64,000 bases of DNA, taken from Motiliproteus sp047633175 (GTDB lineage Bacteria; Pseudomonadota; Gammaproteobacteria; Pseudomonadales; Balneatricaceae). The position numbers were made by a program, and so were the translations under genes. The stretch's first letter is position 1. Each line of letters begins with the position of its first letter. Where the stretch lies: the NCBI GenBank assembly GCA_047633175.1, contig JBLIEQ010000002.1:182635-246634 (forward strand), read 5' to 3'. Below, piece after piece: positions 34,531-42,394 of the stretch. Below the pieces are notes generated by a model that was given only the letters and a program-made list of their open reading frames with translations, searched no databases and was not told the origin of the DNA.

Positions 34531-34550
34531 CCAATACGTTGTTCATAAAA

Positions 34551-34640
34551 TGGCGGAGAGCGAGGGATTCGAACCCTCGATAAGATTTCTCCTATACGCC
34601 CTTAGCAGGGGCGCGCCTTCAGCCACTCGGCCAGCTCTCC
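34551..34640 (-). tRNA. tRNA-Ser (anticodon GCU)
   Basis: 90 nt with encoded CCA. The acceptor stem is GGAGAGC/GCTCTCC, and the D arm GGCCGAGTGGCTGAAGGC is typical of class II tRNA. The anticodon stem CGCCC with loop CTGCTAA gives GCT (reads AGC/AGU). The long variable arm of serine tRNA is present. It is 56 nt after csrA. Confidence 0.96.
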
Positions 34641-34696
34641 AACAACGGAGACGAATCATACCAGAATGGCGGAAGAAAAAAAGCGGCAATGCCAAA

Positions 34697-34900
34697 TTAC
34701 TCGGGATTATTTTCGCTTTCTTCAGAATTGTTCTCGTTTTCTTTTTGAATCCGCTGATAGATCTCTTCACGATGAACAGAAACATCTTTAGGCGCGTTGA
34801 TACCAATTCTGACTTGGTTACCTTTTACCCCTAAAACGGTCACGGTCACATCGTCACCAACAATCAGGGTCTCACCTACTCGACGGGTTAAAATTAACAT
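34697..34900 (-). CDS. csrA: Carbon storage regulator CsrA/RsmA
   Basis: 67 residues. CsrA is a dimeric RNA-binding protein that covers GGA motifs in mRNA leaders and controls carbon use, motility and biofilm. MLILTRRVGETLIVGDDVTV and VRIGINAPKDVSVHREEIY are nearly invariant in the family; Arg44 and the N-terminal LTRR are the RNA contacts. AAGGAGAG before the ATG is a strong ribosome site. The acidic tail ENENNSEESENNPE extends a little past the usual end and is a 7-residue unit duplicated by 21 bp. Confidence 0.97.
   Translation of the reverse strand: MLILTRRVGETLIVGDDVTVTVLGVKGNQVRIGINAPKDVSVHREEIYQRIQKENENNSEESENNPE
34700..34741 (-). repeat. 21-bp in-frame duplication at the csrA 3' end
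   Basis: Two 21-nt units just before the stop encode ENENNSE and ESENNPE. They match at about two thirds of positions, and the differences are mostly at third bases. Confidence 0.65.
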
Positions 34901-35025
34901 AAGCTCTCCTTATTCACTGCACCTATCTTCTATATAGCCGACTACCCTGTATCGCCCAGCATAATCAAGTATAGACCTAAGATTAAGAACAGTAACTACA
35001 ACTCAAAAACCATAAAGGACAGAAA

Positions 35026-35044
35026 CGGGCCGATCCTCAGCCCG
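35026..35044 (-). terminator. Possible weak terminator after lysC
   Basis: On the minus strand CGGGC, a 9-nt loop, then GCCCG and TTTCTGT follow the lysC stop. The stem is short and the T run broken, so read-through into csrA is possible. Confidence 0.35.
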
Positions 35045-35053
35045 CCACTCACA

Positions 35054-36292
35054 TCAGGACTCCCGCACGACCTCGGCCCCATCCAGCTCGAAAGCAGAAT
35101 GAAGACAGCGTACAGCCAGTTCTAAATACTTTTCCGCGATGACCACCGAGATCTTGATTTCAGAGGTCGCAATCAACTGAATATTGATCGACTCGTCAGC
35201 CAGCGCAGTAAACATCTTGGTCGCCACCCCCGCATGAGAGCGCATTCCCACGCCCACAATCGAGACCTTAGCGATCTTATTATCACCTATCAGCTCGCGC
35301 GCCTGCAGGTCCTCAACGACCTGCTCCAGGACCTTGCAGGTCTTAGCATAGTCATTACGATGCACGGTAAAGGTGAAATCGGTCGTATGATCCTCAGAGA
35401 CATTCTGCAGGATCATATCCACTTCAATATTGGCCTCACTGATGGGGCTCAGGATTTTAGAGGCGACACCCGGGATATCAGGGACACCCATAACGGTTAG
35501 CTTGGCCTCATCACGGTTAAACGCAATGCCAGAAATTACCGGTCTTTCCACGGTATTATCATCCTCTATGGTGATCAGGGTCCCGGGACCCTCTTTAAAA
35601 CTGTGAAGCACCCGCAGCGGCACTTTGTATTTTCCCGCGAACTCCACTGCACGGATCTGCAACACCTTAGAGCCGAGACTCGCCATCTCCAGCATCTCTT
35701 CGAAGGTGATCTTATCCAGACGCTGCGCCCGCTCGACAACACGCGGGTCGGTCGTATAGACACCATCGACATCGGTATAGATCTGACACTCATCGGCCTT
35801 CAGGGCTGCAGCCAGGGCCACCGCTGTGGTATCCGAACCTCCGCGACCCAGGGTCGTTATATTGCCGGCAGCATCGACCCCTTGAAAGCCTGCGACCACC
35901 ACGACCTGACCGGCCTTCAGATCCCGACGAATATTCTCGTCGTCGATATTGCGGATCCGCGCCTTGGTATGCGCATCGTCGGTCAGGATGCGAACCTGGC
36001 TGCCCGTATAGGAGCGCGCAGGGCAGCCGCATTCGTTGAGCGCCATACAGAGCAGGGCGATGGTAACCTGCTCACCCGTAGAGACCAGGACATCCATCTC
36101 CCGGGCCGTCGGCTGATCCTGGATCGCACTCGCCAGCGCGACCAGCCGATTGGTCTCACCGCTCATGGCCGAGACCACGACCAGAATATCATCGCCATTG
36201 TCGCGGAATTTTTTGACCTTGGCGGCCACCGCCTGGATACGCTCGACCGTGCCAACCGAGGTACCCCCATATTTTTGAACTATCAGTGCCAT
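35054..36292 (-). CDS. lysC: Aspartate kinase
   Basis: 412 residues from the ATG at 36292 (MALIVQKYGGTSVG), the standard start; a longer frame begins 17 codons upstream. LysC makes aspartyl phosphate for the Lys/Thr/Met pathway. KYGGTSVG near residue 7, SGETNRLVALA, GRGGSDTTAVALAAAL and the YTTDPRVV loop are the catalytic elements. Two ACT domains fill the last 150 residues (GVPDIPGVASKILSPI and GVGMRSHAGVATKMF), the usual feedback site. It lies between alaS and csrA, as in Pseudomonas. Confidence 0.96.
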   Translation of the reverse strand: MALIVQKYGGTSVGTVERIQAVAAKVKKFRDNGDDILVVVSAMSGETNRLVALASAIQDQPTAREMDVLVSTGEQVTIALLCMALNECGCPARSYTGSQVRILTDDAHTKARIRNIDDENIRRDLKAGQVVVVAGFQGVDAAGNITTLGRGGSDTTAVALAAALKADECQIYTDVDGVYTTDPRVVERAQRLDKITFEEMLEMASLGSKVLQIRAVEFAGKYKVPLRVLHSFKEGPGTLITIEDDNTVERPVISGIAFNRDEAKLTVMGVPDIPGVASKILSPISEANIEVDMILQNVSEDHTTDFTFTVHRNDYAKTCKVLEQVVEDLQARELIGDNKIAKVSIVGVGMRSHAGVATKMFTALADESINIQLIATSEIKISVVIAEKYLELAVRCLHSAFELDGAEVVRES

Positions 36293-36321
36293 TTGCGTAT
36301 TAGTCCTTGCTACCTCGAGAG

Positions 36322-38964
36322 CTAAGCTCGCTGCTCCAGCCAATGTAAAACCGAATCCAGCGCCCCTGCCAGCGCCTGCGGATCGGTACCGCCGCCCTGA
36401 GCCATATCAGCACGGCCGCCCCCTTTGCCGCCTATCTGAGCCGCCACATGTTTGATCAGATCACCCGCCTTAATGCGTCCGGTCAACGCCTTGCTGACCC
36501 CGGCGACCAGGCTTACCTTCTCGCCCTCCACCGTGGCCAGCAGCACGACCGCCTCAGTACCCAGCTTATTCTTGAGCTGATCCAGCGTATCGCGTAACGC
36601 CTTAGGATCGACCCCATCCAGCCTTGCTGCCAACAGCTTGACCCCGTTGATCTCGACCGTCTGATCCAGCAGATCATTACCGGCCGTGCTGGCAAGCTTG
36701 GCGCTTAACTGCTCCAGCTCTTTCTCCAGCTGCCGGTTGCGTTCCAGCACGGCGCCGACCTTAGTGGCTACCGTATCGCGACTGCCCTTGATCAGGGTGG
36801 CGACTCGATTGAGCGTCGCATCGGTAGCGGCCAACCAGTCGAGCGCGCCCCGGCCGGTCACCGCTTCAATACGGCGCACGCCCGCGGCAATGCCGCTTTC
36901 TGCGGTGATCTTCAGCAGGCCGATATCGCCGGTACGCTTCACGTGGACCCCGCCACAGAGTTCCAGCGAGACCTGCTCCGCGCCCTGCCCCATGCTGACC
37001 ACGCGCACGTCATCCGCGTACTTTTCACCGAACAGCGCCATCGCACCCCGGGTCTTGGCCTGATCGATCGCCATCACCTCCGTGGTCACCGGCACATTGG
37101 CACGAATCTGGTCGTTGACCCGCCGCTCCAGCTGCTGCAACTGCTCGGCACTTAAGGGCGCCGAGTGGGAAAAATCGAACCTCAGCCGCTCCGCGTCAAC
37201 TAACGAACCCTTCTGGGTCACATGCTCGCCGACCATATCCCGTAATGCCGCGTGCAGCAAATGGGTGGCCGAATGGTTCAATGCGGTGGCCCTGCGCTTA
37301 TCCGCATCCACAAACAGCTGCAGCTCAGCACCCACGACAAGCGTACCCTCGATCACCTTGCCGAAATGCAGGAAGGCCTTGCCCTGCTTCTTGGTATCCT
37401 GAACCAGAAAGCGAACCCCGCCACCCTCTATCACACCCTGGTCACCGACCTGCCCGCCTGACTCGGCGTAGAAGGGCGTCTGCCGTAATACCAGCGCACC
37501 CTCCATGCCGGCGGTCAGGGTGTCTGTCTTTTCCCCGGCACTCAGTAACGCCTCAAGCCGGGCCTGCCCTTCGAGCGAATCATAACCCTCAAACCGGGTC
37601 TCTATATCCAGATCGACCTGCTCGCTATAGTCCACACTAAACTGCCCTGCCGCGCGCGCTCGAGTGCGCTGTGCGGTCATGGCGATGTCGAAGCCGTCCA
37701 TATCCACACTTAGGTCGCGTTCACGGGCGATATCGGCGGTCAGATCCGCAGGGAAACCGTAGGTGTCATAAAGTTTGAATACGGTCTCGCCCGGAATCTG
37801 CGTACCCTTCAGGGCAGCGATATCCTGCTCCAGAATCCGCATCCCCTGCTCCAGGGTCTTGGCGAACTGCAGCTCTTCTTGCAGCAATACCTTTTCAATA
37901 CGCGCACATTCTTGCAGCAACTCGGGATAGGCAGCGCCCATCTCCTGCGCCAGGGGTGCGACCAGTTTATGGAAGAACGGGCCGCTGGCGCCCAGCTTAT
38001 TACCGTGCCGAATCGCCCGGCGCATGATCCGCCGCAACACATAGCCACGCCCTTCATTGTCAGGCACAACCTTATCGATCACTAGGAAGGCACAGGAACG
38101 TATATGATCGGCAACGACCTGTAGTGATTTGCTCTCCAGATCGGTGGCACCCGTCACCGCAACCACCGCACTGATTAGATTCTGGAACAGATCGATCTCA
38201 TAATTACTGTGCACGCCCTGCATCACGGCGGCGATCCGCTCCAGGCCCATGCCGGTATCGACCGAGGGCTTGGGCAGCGGCGCCATAGAACCATCGGCGG
38301 AACGCACATACTGCATAAAGACGATATTCCAGATCTCGATAAAACGATCGCCATCCTCTTGCGGACTGCCGGGCGGACCACCCCAGATCTCTTCGCCGTG
38401 ATCGTAAAATATCTCGCTGCAGGGGCCGCAGGGACCCGTATCACCCATGGCCCAGAAGTTGTCCGAGTTATAGCGCCCGCCTTTATCGCCGATGCGGATG
38501 ATACGCTCAGCCGGCACGCCGATCTCGTCCTTCCAGAACGCGTAGGCCTCATCATCGTCCTGATAGACCGTCACAGACAGTTTCTCGGCGGGGATCGCCA
38601 TCCATTCGGCTGAGGTCAGAAACTCCCAGGCAAACTGGATCGCATTGCGCTTAAAATAATCACCAAAACTAAAATTGCCCATCATCTCGAAGAAGGTGTG
38701 GTGCCGAGCGGTGTAACCCACATTTTCCAGATCGTTATGCTTACCCCCAGCACGCACACAGCGCTGCGAGCTGACCGCGCGGCGATAGGGGCGCTGGTCC
38801 GTGCCCAGAAAGACATCTTTAAACTGCACCATTCCCGCATTCGTAAACAGCAGCGTCGGATCATTGCCAGGCACCAGCGAACTGCTGGCAACGACGCTAT
38901 GCCCCTGCTGTTCAAAGTAATCCAGAAAAGCCTGGCGAATATCTGCGCTGTTCATCTGTTTCAT
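36322..38964 (-). CDS. alaS: Alanine-tRNA ligase
   Basis: About 880 residues. AlaS charges tRNA-Ala and edits mischarged Ser or Gly. FTNAGMVQFKDVFLG near residue 40 and TGPCGPCSEIFYDHG in the class II core are present. The editing site has HSATHLLHAAL (HxxxH) and LCGGVHVKRTGDIG (CxxxH), both intact. GGKGGGRADMAQGGG is the C-Ala domain. The start is 38964 or 38955 (MNSADIRQAFLDYF); no ribosome site decides strongly. lysC follows after 29 bp. Confidence 0.96.
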   Translation of the reverse strand: MKQMNSADIRQAFLDYFEQQGHSVVASSSLVPGNDPTLLFTNAGMVQFKDVFLGTDQRPYRRAVSSQRCVRAGGKHNDLENVGYTARHHTFFEMMGNFSFGDYFKRNAIQFAWEFLTSAEWMAIPAEKLSVTVYQDDDEAYAFWKDEIGVPAERIIRIGDKGGRYNSDNFWAMGDTGPCGPCSEIFYDHGEEIWGGPPGSPQEDGDRFIEIWNIVFMQYVRSADGSMAPLPKPSVDTGMGLERIAAVMQGVHSNYEIDLFQNLISAVVAVTGATDLESKSLQVVADHIRSCAFLVIDKVVPDNEGRGYVLRRIMRRAIRHGNKLGASGPFFHKLVAPLAQEMGAAYPELLQECARIEKVLLQEELQFAKTLEQGMRILEQDIAALKGTQIPGETVFKLYDTYGFPADLTADIARERDLSVDMDGFDIAMTAQRTRARAAGQFSVDYSEQVDLDIETRFEGYDSLEGQARLEALLSAGEKTDTLTAGMEGALVLRQTPFYAESGGQVGDQGVIEGGGVRFLVQDTKKQGKAFLHFGKVIEGTLVVGAELQLFVDADKRRATALNHSATHLLHAALRDMVGEHVTQKGSLVDAERLRFDFSHSAPLSAEQLQQLERRVNDQIRANVPVTTEVMAIDQAKTRGAMALFGEKYADDVRVVSMGQGAEQVSLELCGGVHVKRTGDIGLLKITAESGIAAGVRRIEAVTGRGALDWLAATDATLNRVATLIKGSRDTVATKVGAVLERNRQLEKELEQLSAKLASTAGNDLLDQTVEINGVKLLAARLDGVDPKALRDTLDQLKNKLGTEAVVLLATVEGEKVSLVAGVSKALTGRIKAGDLIKHVAAQIGGKGGGRADMAQGGGTDPQALAGALDSVLHWLEQRA

Positions 38965-39114
38965 AACCACCCAACCACTGACGAGGTACCCACTGCCCTA
39001 GACTCTGAGAACCCGAGAATAACGCTCTTGTACCTGAAAAATTGGAACAGAGTATACATGGCGCTTGACTAGCAAAATACCGAATAGTTGACAAATCAGG
39101 GAGGTTAAATGCTA

Positions 39115-39609
39115 TTACTCGGGCTCTGGTGGCTGCATGGCATACCGCAGCTGCTCCTGAGTAAAGCCCCGGTACGTTAAAAAACGCCACTGCTTCGCCT
39201 GCGCCCGCAGGTTGCAGGGAAGCGCCAGACCGAAGCGCTGCACGCGCACGGTTCGCGCCAGCTCAAACCAATCCTGCTCGCAGCCATCCAGCAGCGCCTC
39301 CTGGAGCTGCTTATCGACGCCCTTAAGTCGCCACTCCTGAACGATACGCTGCGGACCCTGCCCCCTGCTGATCCGGGTGCGCAGCAGCATCTCGGCATAG
39401 CGCAGATCGCTCTGCAACCCCTGCTCCTGCAACAGGTCGAGCAACGCCGGCAACAGGGGCGCGGCACCCTCAATACGCTTCAGACGCTGCACCAGCTCAG
39501 CACGGCTATACTCTCTGCGAGACAGCATCACCAGCGCCCGCTGTCTCAACTCATGGATCAACTCCGCGCCTGCTTCCACATCGCCTTCTATCACATCGCC
39601 CTCTACCAT
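39115..39609 (-). CDS. recX: Regulatory protein RecX
   Basis: 164 residues from the ATG at 39609. The open frame continues 60 codons further but runs antisense into the divergent avtA start and is not RecX-like. RecX binds and restrains RecA filaments. ALVMLSRREYSRAELVQRLK, LLDLLQEQGLQSDLRYAEML and RISRGQGPQRIVQEWRLKGV are the helical repeats of the family. GAGAG precedes the start, but the start unit itself is repeated twice more in frame (GTG at 39594 and 39579). It is next to alaS as usual but 2.8 kb away from recA. Confidence 0.9.
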   Translation of the reverse strand: MVEGDVIEGDVEAGAELIHELRQRALVMLSRREYSRAELVQRLKRIEGAAPLLPALLDLLQEQGLQSDLRYAEMLLRTRISRGQGPQRIVQEWRLKGVDKQLQEALLDGCEQDWFELARTVRVQRFGLALPCNLRAQAKQWRFLTYRGFTQEQLRYAMQPPEPE

Positions 39610-39623
39610 ATCGCTCTCACTTT
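39579..39623 (-). repeat. 15-bp tandem repeat over the recX start
   Basis: CATCGCCTTCTATCA (39579-39593), CATCGCCCTCTACCA (39594-39608) and a weaker TATCGCTCTCACTTT (39609-39623), read on the plus strand. On the minus strand each unit is a purine-rich site plus CGAT plus a start codon (ATG, GTG, GTG), all in one frame. Confidence 0.75.
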
Positions 39624-39715
39624 GCCATCGCCTATAGGCACCGATAGAATAGCTGCTACTAGCAGCCTGCCAGGACCCGAACGCAGGCATCGCTTCCGAG
39701 ATATAAGGACATCCC

Positions 39716-40972
39716 ATGAAACTCTCCGCTTTCGGCACTAAATTTACTTCCGACTCGGGCATCCTCAGCCTGATGGATGACCTTGGCAATGCCCTGGCCG
39801 GCGATCAGGATATGATCATGATGGGCGGCGGTAATCCGAGCCATATCCCTGAGGTTCAGACTCTCTTTCATGACCGCACCCGGCGCATACTGGACAATCC
39901 TAAGGAGTTCCAGCATCTGATCGGGGTCTACGACCCTCCACAGGGCGAAATCGAGTTTACCACCAACCTCGCTAAGCTGTTGCGCCGCGAGCTTGGCTGG
40001 GAGGTCAGCGCCAAAAACATCGCCCTGACCAACGGCAGCCAGTCCGGCTTCTTTATGCTCTTTAATATGTTCGCCGGCGCATTCGATGATGGCCAACAGA
40101 AGAAGATCCAGTTACCGCTGGCGCCTGAATATATCGGTTACTCGGATGCGGGACTCAACCGTGACTTTTTTACCGCCGGCCATCCTAAGATCGACCTTAT
40201 AGACGCGCACACCTTTAAGTATCGAGTCGACTTCGACGAGATCAAGATCTCCGAGCAGACCGGCGCGATCTGCGTATCACGCCCCACCAACCCTACCGGC
40301 AATGTGATTACCGATGAGGAACTGGCCAAACTCGATGAACTAGCAAAACTGAACGATATCCCCCTTATCATCGACGGCGCCTATGGCACCCCCTTTCCCA
40401 ATCTTATTTTTACTGATGCCACGCCGCTATGGAACGAGAACATCATCGCCTGCATGAGCCTCTCCAAACTTGGCCTGCCCGCCGCCCGCACCGGTATTAT
40501 CGTTGCCAGCGAGGAGGTGATCCGCGCGGTGGCCTCGATCAATGCGATTATCAATCTTTCTACAGTAAGCTTTGGTGCCGTACTGACCCAGGACATGGTG
40601 CGTAGCGGCGAGATTATCCGTATCAGCAACGACCTGGTAAAGCCTTACTACCAGCAGCGTTCGGAACTGGCCGTCGCCTGGTTTCATCAGGCCCTGGGCG
40701 AGCTGCCTTACTACATCCATAAGGCTGAGGGGGCGATGTTTTTGTGGCTCTGGTTTAAGGATCTTCCGATCTCAAGCCTGGAACTCTATCGACGCCTCAA
40801 GGCGCGGGGCGTACTGGTCGTTTCCGGCCACTATTTTTTCCCCGGCATTGCGAATGACTGGCAGCACCAGCGCGAATGCATACGCGTCACCTATACCCAG
40901 GATGCGGATAGTGTTAAGAAAGGCGTGGGAATTATCGCGGAAGAGGTCCGCAAGGCCTACCTGCAGGGCTAG
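39716..40972 (+). CDS. avtA: Valine-pyruvate aminotransferase
   Basis: 418 residues of the fold-type I PLP aminotransferases. AvtA makes valine and 2-oxoacids with alanine/pyruvate. FGTKFTSDSGILSLMDDLG at the N-terminus and MMGGGNPSHIPEVQ are characteristic of AvtA. SRPTNPTGNVITDEEL binds the substrate, and the PLP lysine is in ACMSLSKLGLPAARTGI near residue 255. It is the only plus-strand gene between 34 and 44 kb and separates recX from pssA and recA, so it looks like an insertion into an older recA-recX-alaS order. Confidence 0.93.
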   Translation: MKLSAFGTKFTSDSGILSLMDDLGNALAGDQDMIMMGGGNPSHIPEVQTLFHDRTRRILDNPKEFQHLIGVYDPPQGEIEFTTNLAKLLRRELGWEVSAKNIALTNGSQSGFFMLFNMFAGAFDDGQQKKIQLPLAPEYIGYSDAGLNRDFFTAGHPKIDLIDAHTFKYRVDFDEIKISEQTGAICVSRPTNPTGNVITDEELAKLDELAKLNDIPLIIDGAYGTPFPNLIFTDATPLWNENIIACMSLSKLGLPAARTGIIVASEEVIRAVASINAIINLSTVSFGAVLTQDMVRSGEIIRISNDLVKPYYQQRSELAVAWFHQALGELPYYIHKAEGAMFLWLWFKDLPISSLELYRRLKARGVLVVSGHYFFPGIANDWQHQRECIRVTYTQDADSVKKGVGIIAEEVRKAYLQG

Positions 40973-41147
40973 CCCATTATTTGTAGGTTAGGCTTCAGCC
41001 TGACAATGGGAGCAGCCTAAGAGGACTGTCGGCATTTTGTGGGTAGAGAGGAGTCAGACAAGGCTGGCATGGAGCGGCCATCGTCGGACTAAAGTCCAAC
41101 CTACAAAAGACACACAGCCCCTGTAGGTCGGCATTTTGTAGGTGCCT
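40973..41147. repeat. REP-like repeats between avtA and pssA
   Basis: TTAGGCTTCAGCCTGA (40988-41003) and the inverted TCGGACTAAAGTCCAA (41084-41099) flank degenerate copies with GTCGGCATTTTGTGGGTAG (near 41029). Both core hairpin variants of the family occur in this single gap. Confidence 0.8.
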
Positions 41148-41936
41148 CTATTCTGAGAGACGCTTTTTCCGATACCGCACTACGGACTGCACCGGCCCGG
41201 AAAAGGCATAGACCACGAAGATCAACCACAGGATAGTTGCTGGATCAGTCGCAATCACGGCAAACACCATCACCACACCCAGCAACACCACGAAGGGTAC
41301 CTTGCCCTTAAAATCTATCTCTTTGAAGCTATGGTAATAGAAATTACTGACCATCAGGACGCCTGACAACGCCACGATGGGAGCCACCAGCAGGGCATAC
41401 TGCACCGCGTCTACACCCTTCTCAGCACCGACCCAGACCATCCCGGCCACCACGCCCGCTGCCGCAGGACTGGGCAGACCGACGAAATAGCGTTTATCGG
41501 TACTGCCGATCTGAGCATTAAAGCGCGCCAACCGCAGTGCCGCACCCGCAACAAATACAAAGGCGGCAACCCAACCCACCTTACCGGCATCATGCAGCGA
41601 CCAGGTAAACACCACCAAGGCCGGTGCCACACCAAAGGAGACCATATCTGCCAGGCTGTCGTATTGAGCGCCAAACTCACTCTGGGTATTGGTCATCCGC
41701 GCGACCCGACCATCAAGAGTATCCAGCACCATCGAGACGAAGATGGCGATAGCCGCCTTCTCAAAATCGCCATTCATCCCGGCGATAATGGCATAAAACC
41801 CAGAAAACAGTGCCGCGGTAGTCAATAGATTGGGCAGCAGATAGATCCCACGACTGCGGGTTTTAGTATTTGGGGAGGAAGGCGTCTCTGCCTCACTAAC
41901 ACCCTCCGACTGCTGATCCTGGTCCGGCTCTGTCAT
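41148..41936 (-). CDS. pssA: CDP-diacylglycerol-serine O-phosphatidyltransferase
   Basis: 262 residues. This membrane enzyme makes phosphatidylserine, the precursor of phosphatidylethanolamine. The CDP-alcohol phosphotransferase motif fits exactly: DGRVAR, eight residues, G, three residues, D, three residues, D (DGRVARMTNTQSEFG then AQYDSLAD) near residue 90. About seven hydrophobic segments follow RGIYLLPNLLTTAALFSGFY. The N-terminal 30 residues are acidic, Gln/Ser-rich and probably disordered. This is the polytopic type, not the E. coli phospholipase D-like type. Confidence 0.94.
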   Translation of the reverse strand: MTEPDQDQQSEGVSEAETPSSPNTKTRSRGIYLLPNLLTTAALFSGFYAIIAGMNGDFEKAAIAIFVSMVLDTLDGRVARMTNTQSEFGAQYDSLADMVSFGVAPALVVFTWSLHDAGKVGWVAAFVFVAGAALRLARFNAQIGSTDKRYFVGLPSPAAAGVVAGMVWVGAEKGVDAVQYALLVAPIVALSGVLMVSNFYYHSFKEIDFKGKVPFVVLLGVVMVFAVIATDPATILWLIFVVYAFSGPVQSVVRYRKKRLSE

Positions 41937-42245
41937 CTGTGCATACGCCTTATAGTGAATACAAAAGAAAGCCTATGATAAAGGGATCCTTACACCGCAT
42001 CCAGCATCCGCTGAAACGACTTCACTCAGAGTGCTAATCAAGAGCGCTGTTGTCAACCCTGCGCCGCCTGACCAGCGCCTACGCAGCCTTAACGCCAGCA
42101 GCTGGATTAGCGCATGCCATACCCTGATTGCCGGCCTCGATGCTGCAGCTGAGGGGCGCGTGGAACCCACCCTGTTAATGCAGGCAATCTTTTAAAAGAA
42201 TGACGAGTATCCGGAGTGAAAGCGCTGGTGTCTGCTTGCAATTGC

Positions 42246-42280
42246 AAAGGACCCAAAGGTCCCAAAGGTCCCAAAGGTCC
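42246..42280. repeat. 9-bp tandem repeat (AAAGGTCCC)x4
   Basis: AAAGGACCC, AAAGGTCCC, AAAGGTCCC and AAAGGTCC in direct tandem. Two exact adjacent copies suggest recent slippage. It lies in the non-coding DNA downstream of recA. Confidence 0.9.
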
Positions 42281-42314
42281 AAGCTGCACAGCAACAACTC
42301 CTTGGGGCATAACC

Positions 42315-42345
42315 ACTAAAAAGGGCAGCCTTAGCTGCCCTTCTG
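42315..42345 (-). terminator. Rho-independent terminator of recA
   Basis: On the minus strand AGGGCAGC, loop TAAG, GCTGCCCT and then TTTT. It lies about 45 bp after the recA stop. Confidence 0.88.
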
Positions 42346-42357
42346 AGAGATCATTGT

Positions 42358-42394
42358 CAGTGCTTAATACCAGTGCTTAATACCAGCGTTAAAC
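42358..42394 (-). repeat. 13-bp tandem repeat just after the recA stop
   Basis: CAGTGCTTAATAC occurs twice exactly (42358-42370, 42371-42383). A third, diverged copy (CAGCGTTAAAC) contains the recA stop codon. Confidence 0.85.

Larger units (their letters stand above)
41937..42388. other. 450-bp gap between pssA and recA
   Basis: No solid gene. A plus-strand frame is open at 41959-42195, with a GTG at 42031. It would encode about 54 residues ending SSWISACHTLIAGLDAAAEG and then VEPTLLMQAIF; it looks faintly protein-like and may be a gene remnant. A 9-bp repeat (42246-42280) and the recA terminator occupy the rest. The promoter of pssA should be at its left end. Confidence 0.45.

Noticed and set aside
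39610..39789. 60-codon N-terminal extension of RecX
   Set aside because: It overlaps the divergent avtA start region and is not like RecX. The ATG at 39609 gives normal length and has a ribosome site.
42246..42280. Possible CRISPR-like array
   Set aside because: The 9-bp direct repeats have no spacers. None of the repeat clusters in the window has CRISPR repeat length or spacing, and no cas gene is present.
42107..42316. 69-codon minus-strand ORF with a GPLGPLGPL stretch
   Set aside because: The collagen-like stretch is only the translated 9-bp tandem repeat, and it lies across the recA downstream region.
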